Shown here piece after piece: positions 43,475 to 52,849 of a stretch of 64,000 nucleotides of DNA (the stretch's first letter is position 1; every line of letters begins with the position of its first letter). This stretch comes from Bog-756 sp963839925 (GTDB taxonomy: Bacteria > Actinomycetota > Acidimicrobiia > Acidimicrobiales > RAAP-2), in assembly GCA_963839925.1 (NCBI GenBank), contig CAWIWV010000001.1, positions 744,001-808,000 of the forward strand, given 5' to 3'. The position numbers and the translations under genes are program-made. The notes under the pieces were generated by a model. It worked only from the letters and a program-made list of their open reading frames with translations. It was not told where the DNA came from and did no database searches.

Positions 43475-44143
43475 GACTCGCGCAACACGTATCCGACTCC
43501 ACGCGCAGTGTGGATCAAGCGCGCCTCATTGCCCGCCTCCGTCTTGCGTCGGAGGTACCCGACGTAGACGGCGAGCGAATTGGTGCCCGAGTCGAATGTG
43601 TAGCCCCACACCCGGTCGAGGATGAGCTCTCTGGTGAGTACCTGACGCGGATGACGCATGAGAAGTTCGAGAAGGTCGAATTCGATTCTCGTAAGCGTAA
43701 ACTGTCGATCGCCCCGGCGGGCTTCGCGGGTGACCGGGTCGAGGGTCAGATCGGCGAATTGAAGGACCTCTCCTGTGTCCTCGGGCCGCCGCCGGAGCAA
43801 GGCTCGCAGCCGGGCCAGTAGCTCTGCGAGGGCGAACGGCTTCACCAGATAGTCGTCCGCTCCGGCGTCGAGTCCCTGCACCCTGTCGTTGATGGCGTCT
43901 CGGGCGGTGAGCATCAGCACCGGCGTGTCGTCGCCGGCGGCGCGCAAGCGCCGGCAGACGTCGAGGCCGTCGGAGGTGGGAAGGCCGATGTCGAGGATGA
44001 CGGCGTCCGGCGGGCGGATGGCGATTTCCTCCAGGGCCGGCGGTCCGTCGGCTGCCACCGACACCTCGTATCCCTCGAGGCGGAGGGCGCGGTTGCAACG
44101 CGCCACTGACGGCAGGATCGTCGTCGACGACGAGGACTCTCAT
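43471..44143 (-). CDS. OmpR/PhoB-family response regulator, apparent one-base frameshift near the N-terminus
   Basis: Receiver domain plus winged-helix DNA-binding domain, about 223 residues when repaired. The start M-R-V-L-V-V-D-D-D-P-A-V at ATG 44143 is in one frame and R-A-L-R-L-E-G-Y-E-V onward in another. An extra base in the G/C run near 44089-44093 explains the split. The phosphorylation site is in I-L-D-I-G-L-P, the Lys in V-K-P-F; the C-terminal domain ends G-V-G-Y-V-L-R-E-S. A -10-like TATGCT lies at 44154-44159 on this strand. It pairs with the overlapping histidine kinase. Confidence 0.85.
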
Positions 44144-44222
44144 GTGGGCAGGGAGCATATCGGGCTCTTCCTGCGGGAGTAGCCTGTTCGGCGCGCTCGG
44201 CCTGCGGTGACGTGCGAGCCAT

Positions 44223-44295
44223 TCCGAGGTAGTTCAATTGGCAGAACGCTGGCCTTTGGAGCCAGATGTTGGAGGTTCGAGCCCTCCCCTCGGAG
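44223..44295 (+). tRNA. tRNA-Gln (anticodon UUG)
   Basis: A full cloverleaf can be drawn: acceptor TCCGAGG (44223-44229) with CCTCGGA (44288-44294), anticodon stem CTGGC/GCCAG with loop CTTTGGA (anticodon TTG at 44256-44258), T arm GGAGG/CCTCC with loop TTCGAGC. The discriminator is G. CCA is not encoded, so it must be added. It stands between the divergent response regulator and the end of typA. Confidence 0.92.
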
Positions 44296-44309
44296 CCCGG
44301 TGGCTCAGC

Positions 44310-46148
44310 TCAGGAGCCGGCTTTGCGGGCCCGGCTCCGCTGCCGGCCGCGGGTCGCCTGGTCGAGCACGACCTTCCGGAGGCGTACCTGGTTCGGCGTC
44401 ACCTCGACGCACTCGTCGTCCGAGATGAACTCGAGCGCCTGTTCCAGTGAGAGGAGCAAAGGAGGGGTCAGGCGGATGGCTTCGTCGGCCGCGGCCGAAC
44501 GGATATTGGTCTGCTTCTTCTCCTTGGTCGGGTTGACGTCCATCTCCTCGTCCCTGGCGTTCTCACCGACCACCATGCCCTCGTAGACCTCGGTGCCGGG
44601 CCCGACCAGGAGCACGCCCCGTTCCTGCAGGCTCATCAGGGTGTAGCCGGTGGTCGTGCCTCGCCGGTCTGACACCATCGACCCGTTGCGCTTGGTCTTC
44701 AGCTCACCGTGCCAGGGCTCCCAACCGTCGAAGACGTGATGGAGCATGCCGGTGCCGCGTGTCTCGGTCATGAACTCGGTCCGGAAGCCGACCAGGCCGC
44801 GGGCAGGGACCCGGTAGTCCATGCGCACCCAGCCGGTCCCATGGTTGACCATCTCGATGAGGGTCCCCTTGCGGAGCGCCATCAGCTGGGTGACCACTCC
44901 GAGGTAGTCGTCCGGAACGTCGATCGCCACCCGCTCCATCGGCTCGTGCACCTTGCCGTTCACGTCTCGGGTGACCACCTGGGGCTTGCCCACGGTGAGC
45001 TCGAAGCCTTCGCGCCGCATGGTCTCCACCAGCACCGCGAGTTGCAACTCACCGCGCCCTTGGACCTCCCAGGTATCGGGTCGCTCGGTCGGCTGGACCC
45101 GCAGTGAGACGTTCCCGACCAGTTCGGCATCGAGACGGCCGAGGATCTGTCGGGCGGTGAGTTTGTTGCCGTCGGCACCGGCGAGCGGCGAGGTGTTGAT
45201 GCCGATGGTCATCGAAAGGCTCGGCTCGTCGACGGTGATGGCCGGGAGGGGACGGGGGTCGTCGGGATCGGCCAGGGTCTCGCCGATGGTGATGTCGGCC
45301 ATCCCGGCCACCGCGGCGATCTCCCCGGGCCCCGCCTCGGCGGCTTCGACCCGGTCGAGCGCGTCGGTGACGTAGAGCTCGGTGATCTTGGTGTTCTCGA
45401 TGGTTCCGTCGAGCTTGCACCAGGCGACCATGGCCCCCTTCTTGAGGATGCCGTTGTGGACCCGGCACAGAGCGAGGCGACCGATGTAGGGCGAGGCGTC
45501 GAGGTTGGACACGATCGCCTGCAACGGCGCCTCGGGGTCGTAGTGGGGGGCGGGGATCCGGTTCACGATCGCTTCGAACAAAGGCTCGAGGTCGGTCCCC
45601 TCGACCCCTTGCTCGGTGCTCGCCCAGCCGGCCTTCGCATTGGAGAAGAGGATCGGGAAGTCGATCTGATGTTCGTCGGCGTCGAGGTCGAGAAAGAGCT
45701 CTTCCACCTCGGTGATCACCTCGTCGATGCGGGCGTCGGGGCGATCGACCTTGTTCACCACCAGCACGACCGGGAGCCGCGCCTCGAGGGTCTTGCGCAG
45801 GACGAACCGGGTCTGGGGGAGCGGCCCTTCCGAGGCGTCCACCAGCAGCAGGACCCCGTCGACCATGGTCAGGCCCCGTTCGACCTCCCCGCCGAAGTCG
45901 GCGTGCCCGGGGGTATCGATGATGTTGATCTTGACCCCGTTGTGGGCGACCGCGGTGTTCTTGGCGAGGATGGTGATCCCCTTCTCGCGCTCGAGATCGC
46001 CCGAGTCGAGCACCCGCTCGTTGACCGACTGGTTGGCCCGGAACGCGCCGGACTGCCACAGCATGGCGTCGACCAGGGTGGTCTTTCCGTGGTCGACGTG
46101 GGCCACGATGGCCACGTTTCGGATGTCGTCGCGGGTCTGGAGAGCCAT
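44310..46148 (-). CDS. typA: Ribosome-associated GTPase TypA/BipA
   Basis: 612 residues, full length. The GTPase motifs are A-H-V-D-H-G-K-T-T (G1), D-T-P-G-H-A-D-F-G-G (G3) and N-K-V-D-R (G4). Domains II, III and V and the BipA-specific C-terminus (G-T-T-T-G-Y, P-T-K-E-K-K-Q-T-N-I-R) are present. It acts on the ribosome in assembly and stress adaptation. ATG 46148 lies 9 bases from TAGCCT. An inverted repeat GGAGCCGG/CCGGCTCC at 44313-44338 sits in its last codons and could also end the tRNA transcript. Confidence 0.95.
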   Translation of the reverse strand: MALQTRDDIRNVAIVAHVDHGKTTLVDAMLWQSGAFRANQSVNERVLDSGDLEREKGITILAKNTAVAHNGVKINIIDTPGHADFGGEVERGLTMVDGVLLLVDASEGPLPQTRFVLRKTLEARLPVVLVVNKVDRPDARIDEVITEVEELFLDLDADEHQIDFPILFSNAKAGWASTEQGVEGTDLEPLFEAIVNRIPAPHYDPEAPLQAIVSNLDASPYIGRLALCRVHNGILKKGAMVAWCKLDGTIENTKITELYVTDALDRVEAAEAGPGEIAAVAGMADITIGETLADPDDPRPLPAITVDEPSLSMTIGINTSPLAGADGNKLTARQILGRLDAELVGNVSLRVQPTERPDTWEVQGRGELQLAVLVETMRREGFELTVGKPQVVTRDVNGKVHEPMERVAIDVPDDYLGVVTQLMALRKGTLIEMVNHGTGWVRMDYRVPARGLVGFRTEFMTETRGTGMLHHVFDGWEPWHGELKTKRNGSMVSDRRGTTTGYTLMSLQERGVLLVGPGTEVYEGMVVGENARDEEMDVNPTKEKKQTNIRSAAADEAIRLTPPLLLSLEQALEFISDDECVEVTPNQVRLRKVVLDQATRGRQRSRARKAGS

Positions 46149-46157
46149 GGCGCTGTC

Positions 46158-46163
46158 AGGCTA
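46158..46163 (-). promoter_or_regulatory. -10 box of leaderless typA promoter
   Basis: TAGCCT on the minus strand, 9 bases before ATG 46148, in the gap after the pilin operon. Confidence 0.45.
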
Positions 46164-46208
46164 TCGGTCTGCCTGAGGTGCTCGGTCGCACCCCGCGGGC
46201 TCCGGTCG

Positions 46209-49200
46209 TCAGCTCCTGATGGTGGCCGAGGCCGCCGACTGCGCTCCCGTGCCCACACTGTTGATCGCTGCCACCTTGAAGGTGTAGTTGCTGTTGGAGT
46301 TCAGTCCGGTGATCGACTGGCTCGTCGCAGTCGACGAGAAGGTGCGTGCGGTCTGGGCTGTGGTGCCGTTGAGGTACGGGGTGACTACGTACCCGGTGAT
46401 CGCGGAGCCACCGTCGGAGGAGGGCGCCGTCCACGACAGGTTGACCGTCGTGCTCCCCGATCCCGAACCACCGACACCGGTTGGAGCCCCGGGCACGGTC
46501 GGCGCGGGGGTCACCGAGTTGGAGGCACCCGACTGTGCTCCGGTGCCGGCCGAGTTGATGGCTGCCACCTTGAACGTGTACGCCGTTCCATTGGTCAGCC
46601 CGGTCACCGTCTCGGTGGTGGCGGTGGACGAGAAGGTCTGAGCGGTCTGTGCGGTCGAGCCGATGTAGGGGGTCACCACGTAGCCGGTGATCGCGGCGCC
46701 ACCGTTGCTCGACGGAGCGGTCCAGGTGACCGTTGCCGAGACATTGCCGCCGGTCGCGGTGCCAATGGTCGGAGCGCCCGGCACGGTCGCTGGGGTCACC
46801 GAGTTGGAGGCGCTCGACTGCGCTCCGGTGCCCGCAGCGTTGATGGCAGCGACCTTGAAGGTGTAAGCACTCCCGTTGGTGAGGCCGGTGACCGTCTCGG
46901 TGGTCGCGGCAGATGAGAAGGTCTGAGCAGTCTGGGCGGTTGTTCCGTTGAGGTAGGGAGTGACCACGTAGCCGGTGATCGTGGCACCTCCGTTGCTGGA
47001 CGGGGCAGTCCAGCTGACCGACGCCGAGACGTTGCCACTCGTCGCTGTCACCGAAGTTGGAGCTCCAGCCACGGTGATCGGGGTGACCGCATTGGAGGCG
47101 CCGGACTGCGGTCCGGTGCCCGCACCATTGATGGCAGCCACCTGGAAGGTATAGGTAGTCCCGTTGGTCAGCCCGGTGACCGTCTGGGAGGTCGCGGTGG
47201 ACGAGAAGGTCGTGGCGGTCTGGGCGAGAGACCCGATGTACGGGGTCACCACGTAGCCGGTGATCGCCGATCCTCCGTTACTCGAAGGAGCGGTCCAGGT
47301 CACCGTCGCCTGGGCGTTGCCGGCTGTCGCAGTGCCGATGGTCGGAGCGGTGGCGACGGTGATGGGTGTCACCGAATTGGAGGCACTCGACTGCGAACCG
47401 GTTCCGATGCCGTTGATCGCGGCCACCTTGAAGGTGTACGCGGTTCCGTTGGTCAGACCGGTGACTGTCTCGGTGGTCGCGGTGGACGAGAAGGTCTGGG
47501 CGGTCTGGGCTGTCGAACCGATGTATGGCGTGACCGTGTAGCCGGTGATCGCCGAACCTCCGTTGCTCGACGGTGCAGTCCAACTGACGTTCGCCGATGC
47601 GTTGGAAGCGGTCGCCGAGACGCCTGTCGGAGTCCCGGGCAGGGTTGCCGGGGTGACCGCGTTGGAGGCTGCCGACGTACTTCCGGTGCCCGCAGCGTTG
47701 ATGGCCGCCACCTGGAAGGTGTAGGTCGTCCCATTGGTCAGACCGGTGACCGTTTCGGTGGTTGCCGTCGACGAGAAGGTCTGCGAAGTCTGGGCCAGAG
47801 TCCCGATGTACGGGGTCACGACATAGCCGGTGATCGCAGAGCCTCCGTTGCTGGACGGAGCGGTCCAGGTGACGGTCGCCTGGGCGTTGCCGGCAGTTGC
47901 GGTCCCGATGGTCGGAGCTCCGGGAACGGTGATCGGGGTGACCGAGTTGGACGCTCCCGACTGTGCTCCTGTTCCGACGCTGTTGATTGCGGCGACCTTG
48001 AAGGTATAGGCGGTTCCGTTGGTCAGACCGGTGACCGACTCGGAGGTCGCGGTGGACGAGAAGGTCTGGGCAGTCTGCGCGACCCCTGCGATGTACGGGG
48101 TGACCACGTACCCGGTGATCGCCGACCCTCCGTTGCTGGACGGGGCGGTCCAGGTCACCGTCGCCGAGGCGTTGGATGCTGTCGCGGTGCCGATGGTCGG
48201 AGCGCCGGGAACCGTCGCAGGGGTAACCGAGTTGGAGGCGGCCGACTGAGTCCCGGTGCCCTTCGTGTTGATTGCCGCAACCTCGAAGGTGTACGCGGTC
48301 CCGTTGGTCAGTCCGGTGACGGTCTCGGTGGTCGCGGTGGACGAGAAGGTCTGGGCGGTCTGCGCCACCGTGCCGATGAAGGGTGTCACCGTGTATCCGG
48401 TGATAGTGGAGCCTCCGTTGCTCGACGGTGCAGTCCAGGTGACCGTCGCCGAAGCGTTGCCACTCGTCGCGGTGCCGATGGTCGGAGCTCCCGGAACGGT
48501 GATCGGGGTGACCGAGTTCGACGCAGCGGATTGTGCTCCTGTCCCGACGCCGTTGATCGCGGCGACCTTGAAGGTATAGGCCGTCCCGTTGGTCAGACCG
48601 CTCACCGTCTGGGTGGTTGCGGTCGACGCGAATGTCTGCGCGGTCTGGGCGACCCCAGCGATGTACGGGGTGACTGCGTATCCGGTGATCGACGCGCCAC
48701 CGTTGCTGGAGGGGGCGGTCCAACTGACGCTGGCCGCTCCAGCGGACGCGGTCGCTGTGCCGATGGTCGGGGCGCCGGGGACGTTGGGTGCGGTGACCGA
48801 ATTGGATGCCGTCGACGAGTTCCCGGTTCCGATCCCGTTGGTCGCGCTGACGGTGAAGGTGTAGCTCGTCCCGGGGTTGGCCCCGGTGATCGTGGTCGAG
48901 TTCACGCTGGGCCCGGAGAGCGAGCTGTAGCTACAGGCGGCGCAAGCCGGGCTCGGCGTGACGGTGTAGCCGGTGATCGCAGAGCCACCGTTGGACGGGT
49001 CTGTCCATCCCACGGTCAACAATCCGGTCGACGTGTTGACGGTCGCGGAAACGTTCGTTGGAGCAGATGGAACGGTCGGAATGACCACCGCGTTCGATGC
49101 GGTCGAGGGACTGCTCGAACCTGCACTGCTGTTGGCGCTCACGGAGAACGTGTAGATGCCTCCGGGTGTCAGGCCGGTGATCGTCGTCGAGGTCGCGGTC

Positions 49201-49370
49201 GGACTGTTGACCGACGTACCCGAGCAGGTAGAGCAGTTCGGTGTCGTCCCGACGGTGTACCCGGTGATGGTGGATCCATTGCTGGTGATGGGGTCAGTCC
49301 AGCTGACCGTCGCGGAACCGTCAGGGTTGGCGGTCGCCGTCACGTTGGTCGGAGGCGAAGGCACGGTGAT
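46209..49370. repeat. Eleven tandem Fn3-coding repeats of about 285 bp
   Basis: Each unit encodes one Fn3 domain and repeats blocks such as the codons for S-S-T-A-T-T-E-T-V-T-G-L-T-N-G. The first two units (nearest 49370) are most divergent, with Cys insertions; units 3 to 10 are near copies at the DNA level, which points to recent expansion by recombination. Confidence 0.85.
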
Positions 49371-51827
49371 GCTCGGGAAGTCGGGGAGTCCGCCCGTCGT
49401 TGCCGAGCAGTAACCGGTCACGTAGGTGAGTGTCCCGTTGGTCCCAGGGTAGGGACCGTCGAGCGGGGGACACGTGTCCGTAGAGCCCACTCCCGCGTTG
49501 GTGATAACTGATGTCAGCGACCACGGGGCGACCGAGGGCACGAGGTAACTGGGCGGGGCAATGAAGTCGAGCAGTGGGTCCCACGTGTAGTACTTGGAAT
49601 ACCCCGTGAGAAGCTGGTTGGTGGAGCTGTTGAATGTGCCGACGGGCCCGCGCGTGTACTGCTGGATGGATCCGTAGACGATCAGTTGCCCCTCACTTCC
49701 GCCGTTGTCATAGTTGTTGACGACGAACGACTGGGTGAGCGCGAGGATCGCGGCGTCGATCGTGATTCCCGATCCGCTGGTCTGGTCGCAGGTGGGCGAC
49801 ACTGTGCCTGTGCACGCCGGGGCAATCGTCGGGGAATTCTGCGACGAAGTGTTGGCGACCAGTGGACGATTCACTTCGACGTAGTTGTCGGCGATCAAAC
49901 CGAGAGCGTCATTGGTCCCCGAAGGGCTGTAAGGGCAGAACCCTTCGGAGGCGACACTGCTGCCGCTCTGACCGGTCGTCCAGGTGCCGGCACAGTCCTG
50001 ATAGGTGATGTTCCCATCGATGACGATGTTGTTGGCGGTCCCGATGGTGAGTTGGCCGGAGAGGGCTCCGTTCACGAAGGCATCGCCTTCTGCATCCGGG
50101 GTGCCCGTTTCTCCGTAATAGCAGCTGTTGCATCCTCCGGCGGTCGTCTGTGCATAGGGTCCGTACGTCTCGGATGAGCTGAGCGTGTACGTCTGGCCGA
50201 GGTTGGCAGACGACGACGCGGTATAGGTACCACCGCTGTAGGCGGCCGAGAAGGCGCCGGTGCTCGACGAGGACTCGGTCGTCGAGCAGGTGGCCGTGTA
50301 CTGGTAGGTCGTCGGAGTAGTGGCCAAGGTGACGGGGTTGGACAGCGAGACTGCCGAGCAGTCGTTCGGCGAGGTGATCACTGAGGTGGTGGTCTGAAAG
50401 AAGCTGGTTGTGGTCTGGCTGAAGGCCACGGTCGCTCCGGTGTTGGCCTGGTTGCTGTCCGAGGTGACGGTGGCGGTGAGCGTCACGGGCTGGGACTTCT
50501 TGGCCGTGAGCGGGTAAGCGGGGCTCGATGTCAGGTTGGTCACCGTGTTGTAGATGGGGTCGTCGAAGGGGCTGGCCCAGGCCTGGGTCTGTGCCGTCGT
50601 GGCGTTCTCGACGAAGACGACTCCGTTCGGCGGAATCGGAGCGGTGCCACCGGTGGTCGGGCAGTCGTTGGTGTTGTTGGGATTGATCCCGGTGTTGTCA
50701 CTGTCGAGGGGATAGGTGCTGCCGTTGACGGTGACCGAGTTGCCGGTCGGAGTGTCTGGACTCGTCACGGTCATCGTCCCCGCCGAGTTCAGGGTGATCT
50801 GGGTGGGTCCCGAATAGAGGCAGCCGTTCAGTCCGGCGATGGTTCCGAGCGACGCATCGGTACTCGGGGGTTGCTCGACGGTGTTGTTGTCGGAGCTGCA
50901 ATTCGTGGTGATGGTGGAGCTGCAGGTGGGGGCAACCGCGGCAACATCGTTGTTGGCGGTGGAGCAGTTGGTACTGCTTCCGTTCATCCCGTGGGTGGCG
51001 TCGACGAACAGGCATTTTGGATCGGCTGTGGTCACCGGAGAAGTCGACGTCGATGTGCCGAACGATGGAGAGTTGCTGGTGGTCCCGTCGCCGGACACGA
51101 AGACCGAGTCATTTGTGTAGACGGGTCCGTAGAGGTAGTCCCCGGGTCCGAAGTAGACGGGGCTGCAATCGATATTCGAGTTGTTGATGTTGTAGCTGAG
51201 CTTCCAGTTGTAGTTACAGGTCGAATAGCTACCCGTCGAACTGTAGGACTCGTAGTTCGACCACCAGACATTCTGAAGAAAGCCGTTCTGAGGATCGAGG
51301 TTGATGGTCTCTTGGTCGAAGAGGTATCCGTTGGTGGTTGATGGGTCCTGAGCGGCCCCGACGACCTGTACGGCGAGGTTGGTGAGTGCGTTTGTGGTGC
51401 TGCTGAACGTCGGCTGTGGATTGCCGAACGCGTAGTACTCGGCGTCGCCCGCCGAGTTGGTCGAGTTCTGGACATAGTTCCACTCGCCGTAGTTGATCCC
51501 ACTGCAGGTGCCCGAGCCGTTGGTGTTGGTGGTGCACTGGGCCAAGCTGGGATTGGCGTTGATCGCGGTCAGGTAGGCATTCTCACCGGCTTGGAGCGCT
51601 CGGTTCGCGTAGATCTGAACGGCCTTGGCCTGCTGAAGAGGGTAGGTCTGGCTGACCGTATTCACCAGAAGGGCGGCACCCAGCCCGAGCGAGATGCTGA
51701 TCGCGACGACTGCAACGATGGCGGTCTGGCCGAGATCCTGAGCAGCTGCGATGCGCCGCCGGAAGGCAGCGATCACCCGCAGGGGTGCTGCCACGTCTGT
51801 GCGATGCCGACCGTTCATGTTCATCAT
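46209..51827 (-). CDS. PilX-like pilus protein with Ig-like domain and eleven Fn3 repeats
   Basis: 1872 residues. A hydrophobic segment at 33-56 after a basic start and D-L-G-Q-T resembles the N-terminus of PilX-type minor pilins, which also lack Glu5. The next 750 residues are Ser/Thr-rich; Y-G-S-I-Q-Q-Y-T-R-G-P-V-G-T and the following G-Y-S-K-Y-Y are strings I associate with PilX/DUF4900-type proteins. An Ig-like domain (V-T-L-T-A-T-V-T) lies near 440-540. From about residue 821 to the end are eleven fibronectin type III domains of about 95 residues, the last nine very alike (W-T-A-P-S-S-N-G-G, G-L-T-N-G-T-A-Y-T-F). No sorting signal. The ATG overlaps the PilW-like stop by one base. Probable adhesive tip or shaft subunit of a type IV pilus. 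Confidence 0.75.
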   Translation of the reverse strand: MMNMNGRHRTDVAAPLRVIAAFRRRIAAAQDLGQTAIVAVVAISISLGLGAALLVNTVSQTYPLQQAKAVQIYANRALQAGENAYLTAINANPSLAQCTTNTNGSGTCSGINYGEWNYVQNSTNSAGDAEYYAFGNPQPTFSSTTNALTNLAVQVVGAAQDPSTTNGYLFDQETINLDPQNGFLQNVWWSNYESYSSTGSYSTCNYNWKLSYNINNSNIDCSPVYFGPGDYLYGPVYTNDSVFVSGDGTTSNSPSFGTSTSTSPVTTADPKCLFVDATHGMNGSSTNCSTANNDVAAVAPTCSSTITTNCSSDNNTVEQPPSTDASLGTIAGLNGCLYSGPTQITLNSAGTMTVTSPDTPTGNSVTVNGSTYPLDSDNTGINPNNTNDCPTTGGTAPIPPNGVVFVENATTAQTQAWASPFDDPIYNTVTNLTSSPAYPLTAKKSQPVTLTATVTSDSNQANTGATVAFSQTTTSFFQTTTSVITSPNDCSAVSLSNPVTLATTPTTYQYTATCSTTESSSSTGAFSAAYSGGTYTASSSANLGQTYTLSSSETYGPYAQTTAGGCNSCYYGETGTPDAEGDAFVNGALSGQLTIGTANNIVIDGNITYQDCAGTWTTGQSGSSVASEGFCPYSPSGTNDALGLIADNYVEVNRPLVANTSSQNSPTIAPACTGTVSPTCDQTSGSGITIDAAILALTQSFVVNNYDNGGSEGQLIVYGSIQQYTRGPVGTFNSSTNQLLTGYSKYYTWDPLLDFIAPPSYLVPSVAPWSLTSVITNAGVGSTDTCPPLDGPYPGTNGTLTYVTGYCSATTGGLPDFPSITVPSPPTNVTATANPDGSATVSWTDPITSNGSTITGYTVGTTPNCSTCSGTSVNSPTATSTTITGLTPGGIYTFSVSANSSAGSSSPSTASNAVVIPTVPSAPTNVSATVNTSTGLLTVGWTDPSNGGSAITGYTVTPSPACAACSYSSLSGPSVNSTTITGANPGTSYTFTVSATNGIGTGNSSTASNSVTAPNVPGAPTIGTATASAGAASVSWTAPSSNGGASITGYAVTPYIAGVAQTAQTFASTATTQTVSGLTNGTAYTFKVAAINGVGTGAQSAASNSVTPITVPGAPTIGTATSGNASATVTWTAPSSNGGSTITGYTVTPFIGTVAQTAQTFSSTATTETVTGLTNGTAYTFEVAAINTKGTGTQSAASNSVTPATVPGAPTIGTATASNASATVTWTAPSSNGGSAITGYVVTPYIAGVAQTAQTFSSTATSESVTGLTNGTAYTFKVAAINSVGTGAQSGASNSVTPITVPGAPTIGTATAGNAQATVTWTAPSSNGGSAITGYVVTPYIGTLAQTSQTFSSTATTETVTGLTNGTTYTFQVAAINAAGTGSTSAASNAVTPATLPGTPTGVSATASNASANVSWTAPSSNGGSAITGYTVTPYIGSTAQTAQTFSSTATTETVTGLTNGTAYTFKVAAINGIGTGSQSSASNSVTPITVATAPTIGTATAGNAQATVTWTAPSSNGGSAITGYVVTPYIGSLAQTATTFSSTATSQTVTGLTNGTTYTFQVAAINGAGTGPQSGASNAVTPITVAGAPTSVTATSGNVSASVSWTAPSSNGGATITGYVVTPYLNGTTAQTAQTFSSAATTETVTGLTNGSAYTFKVAAINAAGTGAQSSASNSVTPATVPGAPTIGTATGGNVSATVTWTAPSSNGGAAITGYVVTPYIGSTAQTAQTFSSTATTETVTGLTNGTAYTFKVAAINSAGTGAQSGASNSVTPAPTVPGAPTGVGGSGSGSTTVNLSWTAPSSDGGSAITGYVVTPYLNGTTAQTARTFSSTATSQSITGLNSNSNYTFKVAAINSVGTGAQSAASATIRS

Positions 51828-52849
51828 CACCCCACTCCCGCCGAATACTGGTACGGGTAGGTCGTTGAACCAGAGCTCTCGGGGTAGCGATAGGCAATGA
51901 TCTGGTTGTCGACCGTGTTCTGGTAGTTGGTGGTGGTTCCACTCGTCGGGGTCAAGGATGACCCCTTCACCCCGATCTCGAGATCGATCCCCACGCTTTG
52001 GATGTTGTCGGCGGGACACGCCTGGGCGGCGGTTTGATAAGTCGTGCCCTGAGCCACGCACGAGTTGGTTCCAGAGAGCGGATGGGTCGCAGGACCCGAC
52101 GTATAACCGTGGTTGCCCAGGATGATGCTGTTGTTCTGCACCTCTGAAGTCGTGAGGGTGTAGGCGGTCCCGGAGTTCAAGTTGGGGTCGAAGATGTTGT
52201 ACGAGAAGATCGGCGTGTTGTTGACGACGTGCTGGGCATCGGTGATCAACGTGTAGTTGAGGTATGTGCAGGTGGGTCCTGTGCCGACGCCTGGGCAAGA
52301 CGACACGCCGTTGGTTGTCACGGGGAGGTACTCGCGGACCTGGAAGGTGCAGGGGCTGGACATCGTGCAGCTGGTCGAGCTCGTCGCCTGAACTCCACCG
52401 GAGGTGTACGCCGCGGCGATGATCTTTGCGGGACCAGCGGTTGCGGCACTGGAGGCCGAACCCGTCGTGACCGTGCTCGTGGTCACGTTGTTGTAAGCGG
52501 TTCCGATGTTCGAATAGAACGTGAGCGAATAGTTGTTGATCGTCGCGGACGAAGAATTGAAGTCACCGAAGCCGGGGACCGGAACCCCCGCGCTCGTCGG
52601 TCCCGGCTCGACTTCCGCTCGGATCAGCGACTGCAGCGGCGCTAACGCGGGGAGTGCCTGGTCGAGCTCCTGATACTGCGAGCTGACCGACGTTGCCACG
52701 TTGTTGAACAGGGTCATGGTGATCATCACCACGGTGAGCAACACGATCATCAGTGTCGAGGCGATCAGGAGCTCCGACAGCGTCATGCCGGAGTCGTCGC
52801 GCAGCGGTTGCCGCCGGTTGCGAATCCTGGTCACGAGTCGGGTGATCAC
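51827..52849 (-). CDS. PilW-like minor prepilin
   Basis: 340 residues. The prepilin peptidase site is textbook: a basic leader, then D-S-G21 followed by M-T-L-S-E, with Gly at -1 and Glu26 at +5, and a hydrophobic helix to about residue 48. The mature part is Thr/Ser/Asn-rich with several Cys (T-S-C-T, P-C-T-F, S-C-P-G, T-C-T-Y) that may form disulfides. The size and operon position between PilV-like and PilX-like genes fit PilW. GTG-A overlap of 4 bases with the gene before and 1-base overlap with the gene after. Confidence 0.78.
   Translation of the reverse strand: MITRLVTRIRNRRQPLRDDSGMTLSELLIASTLMIVLLTVVMITMTLFNNVATSVSSQYQELDQALPALAPLQSLIRAEVEPGPTSAGVPVPGFGDFNSSSATINNYSLTFYSNIGTAYNNVTTSTVTTGSASSAATAGPAKIIAAAYTSGGVQATSSTSCTMSSPCTFQVREYLPVTTNGVSSCPGVGTGPTCTYLNYTLITDAQHVVNNTPIFSYNIFDPNLNSGTAYTLTTSEVQNNSIILGNHGYTSGPATHPLSGTNSCVAQGTTYQTAAQACPADNIQSVGIDLEIGVKGSSLTPTSGTTTNYQNTVDNQIIAYRYPESSGSTTYPYQYSAGVG

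Noticed and set aside
46209..49370. CRISPR array or transposon repeats
   Set aside because: The repeats are about 285 bp, in frame, without spacers, and encode Fn3 domains.
51828..52298. N-terminal extension of the PilX-like protein
   Set aside because: It is a shadow of the PilW-like gene; the overlap TGATG at 51825-51829 and the hydrophobic start set the true ATG.
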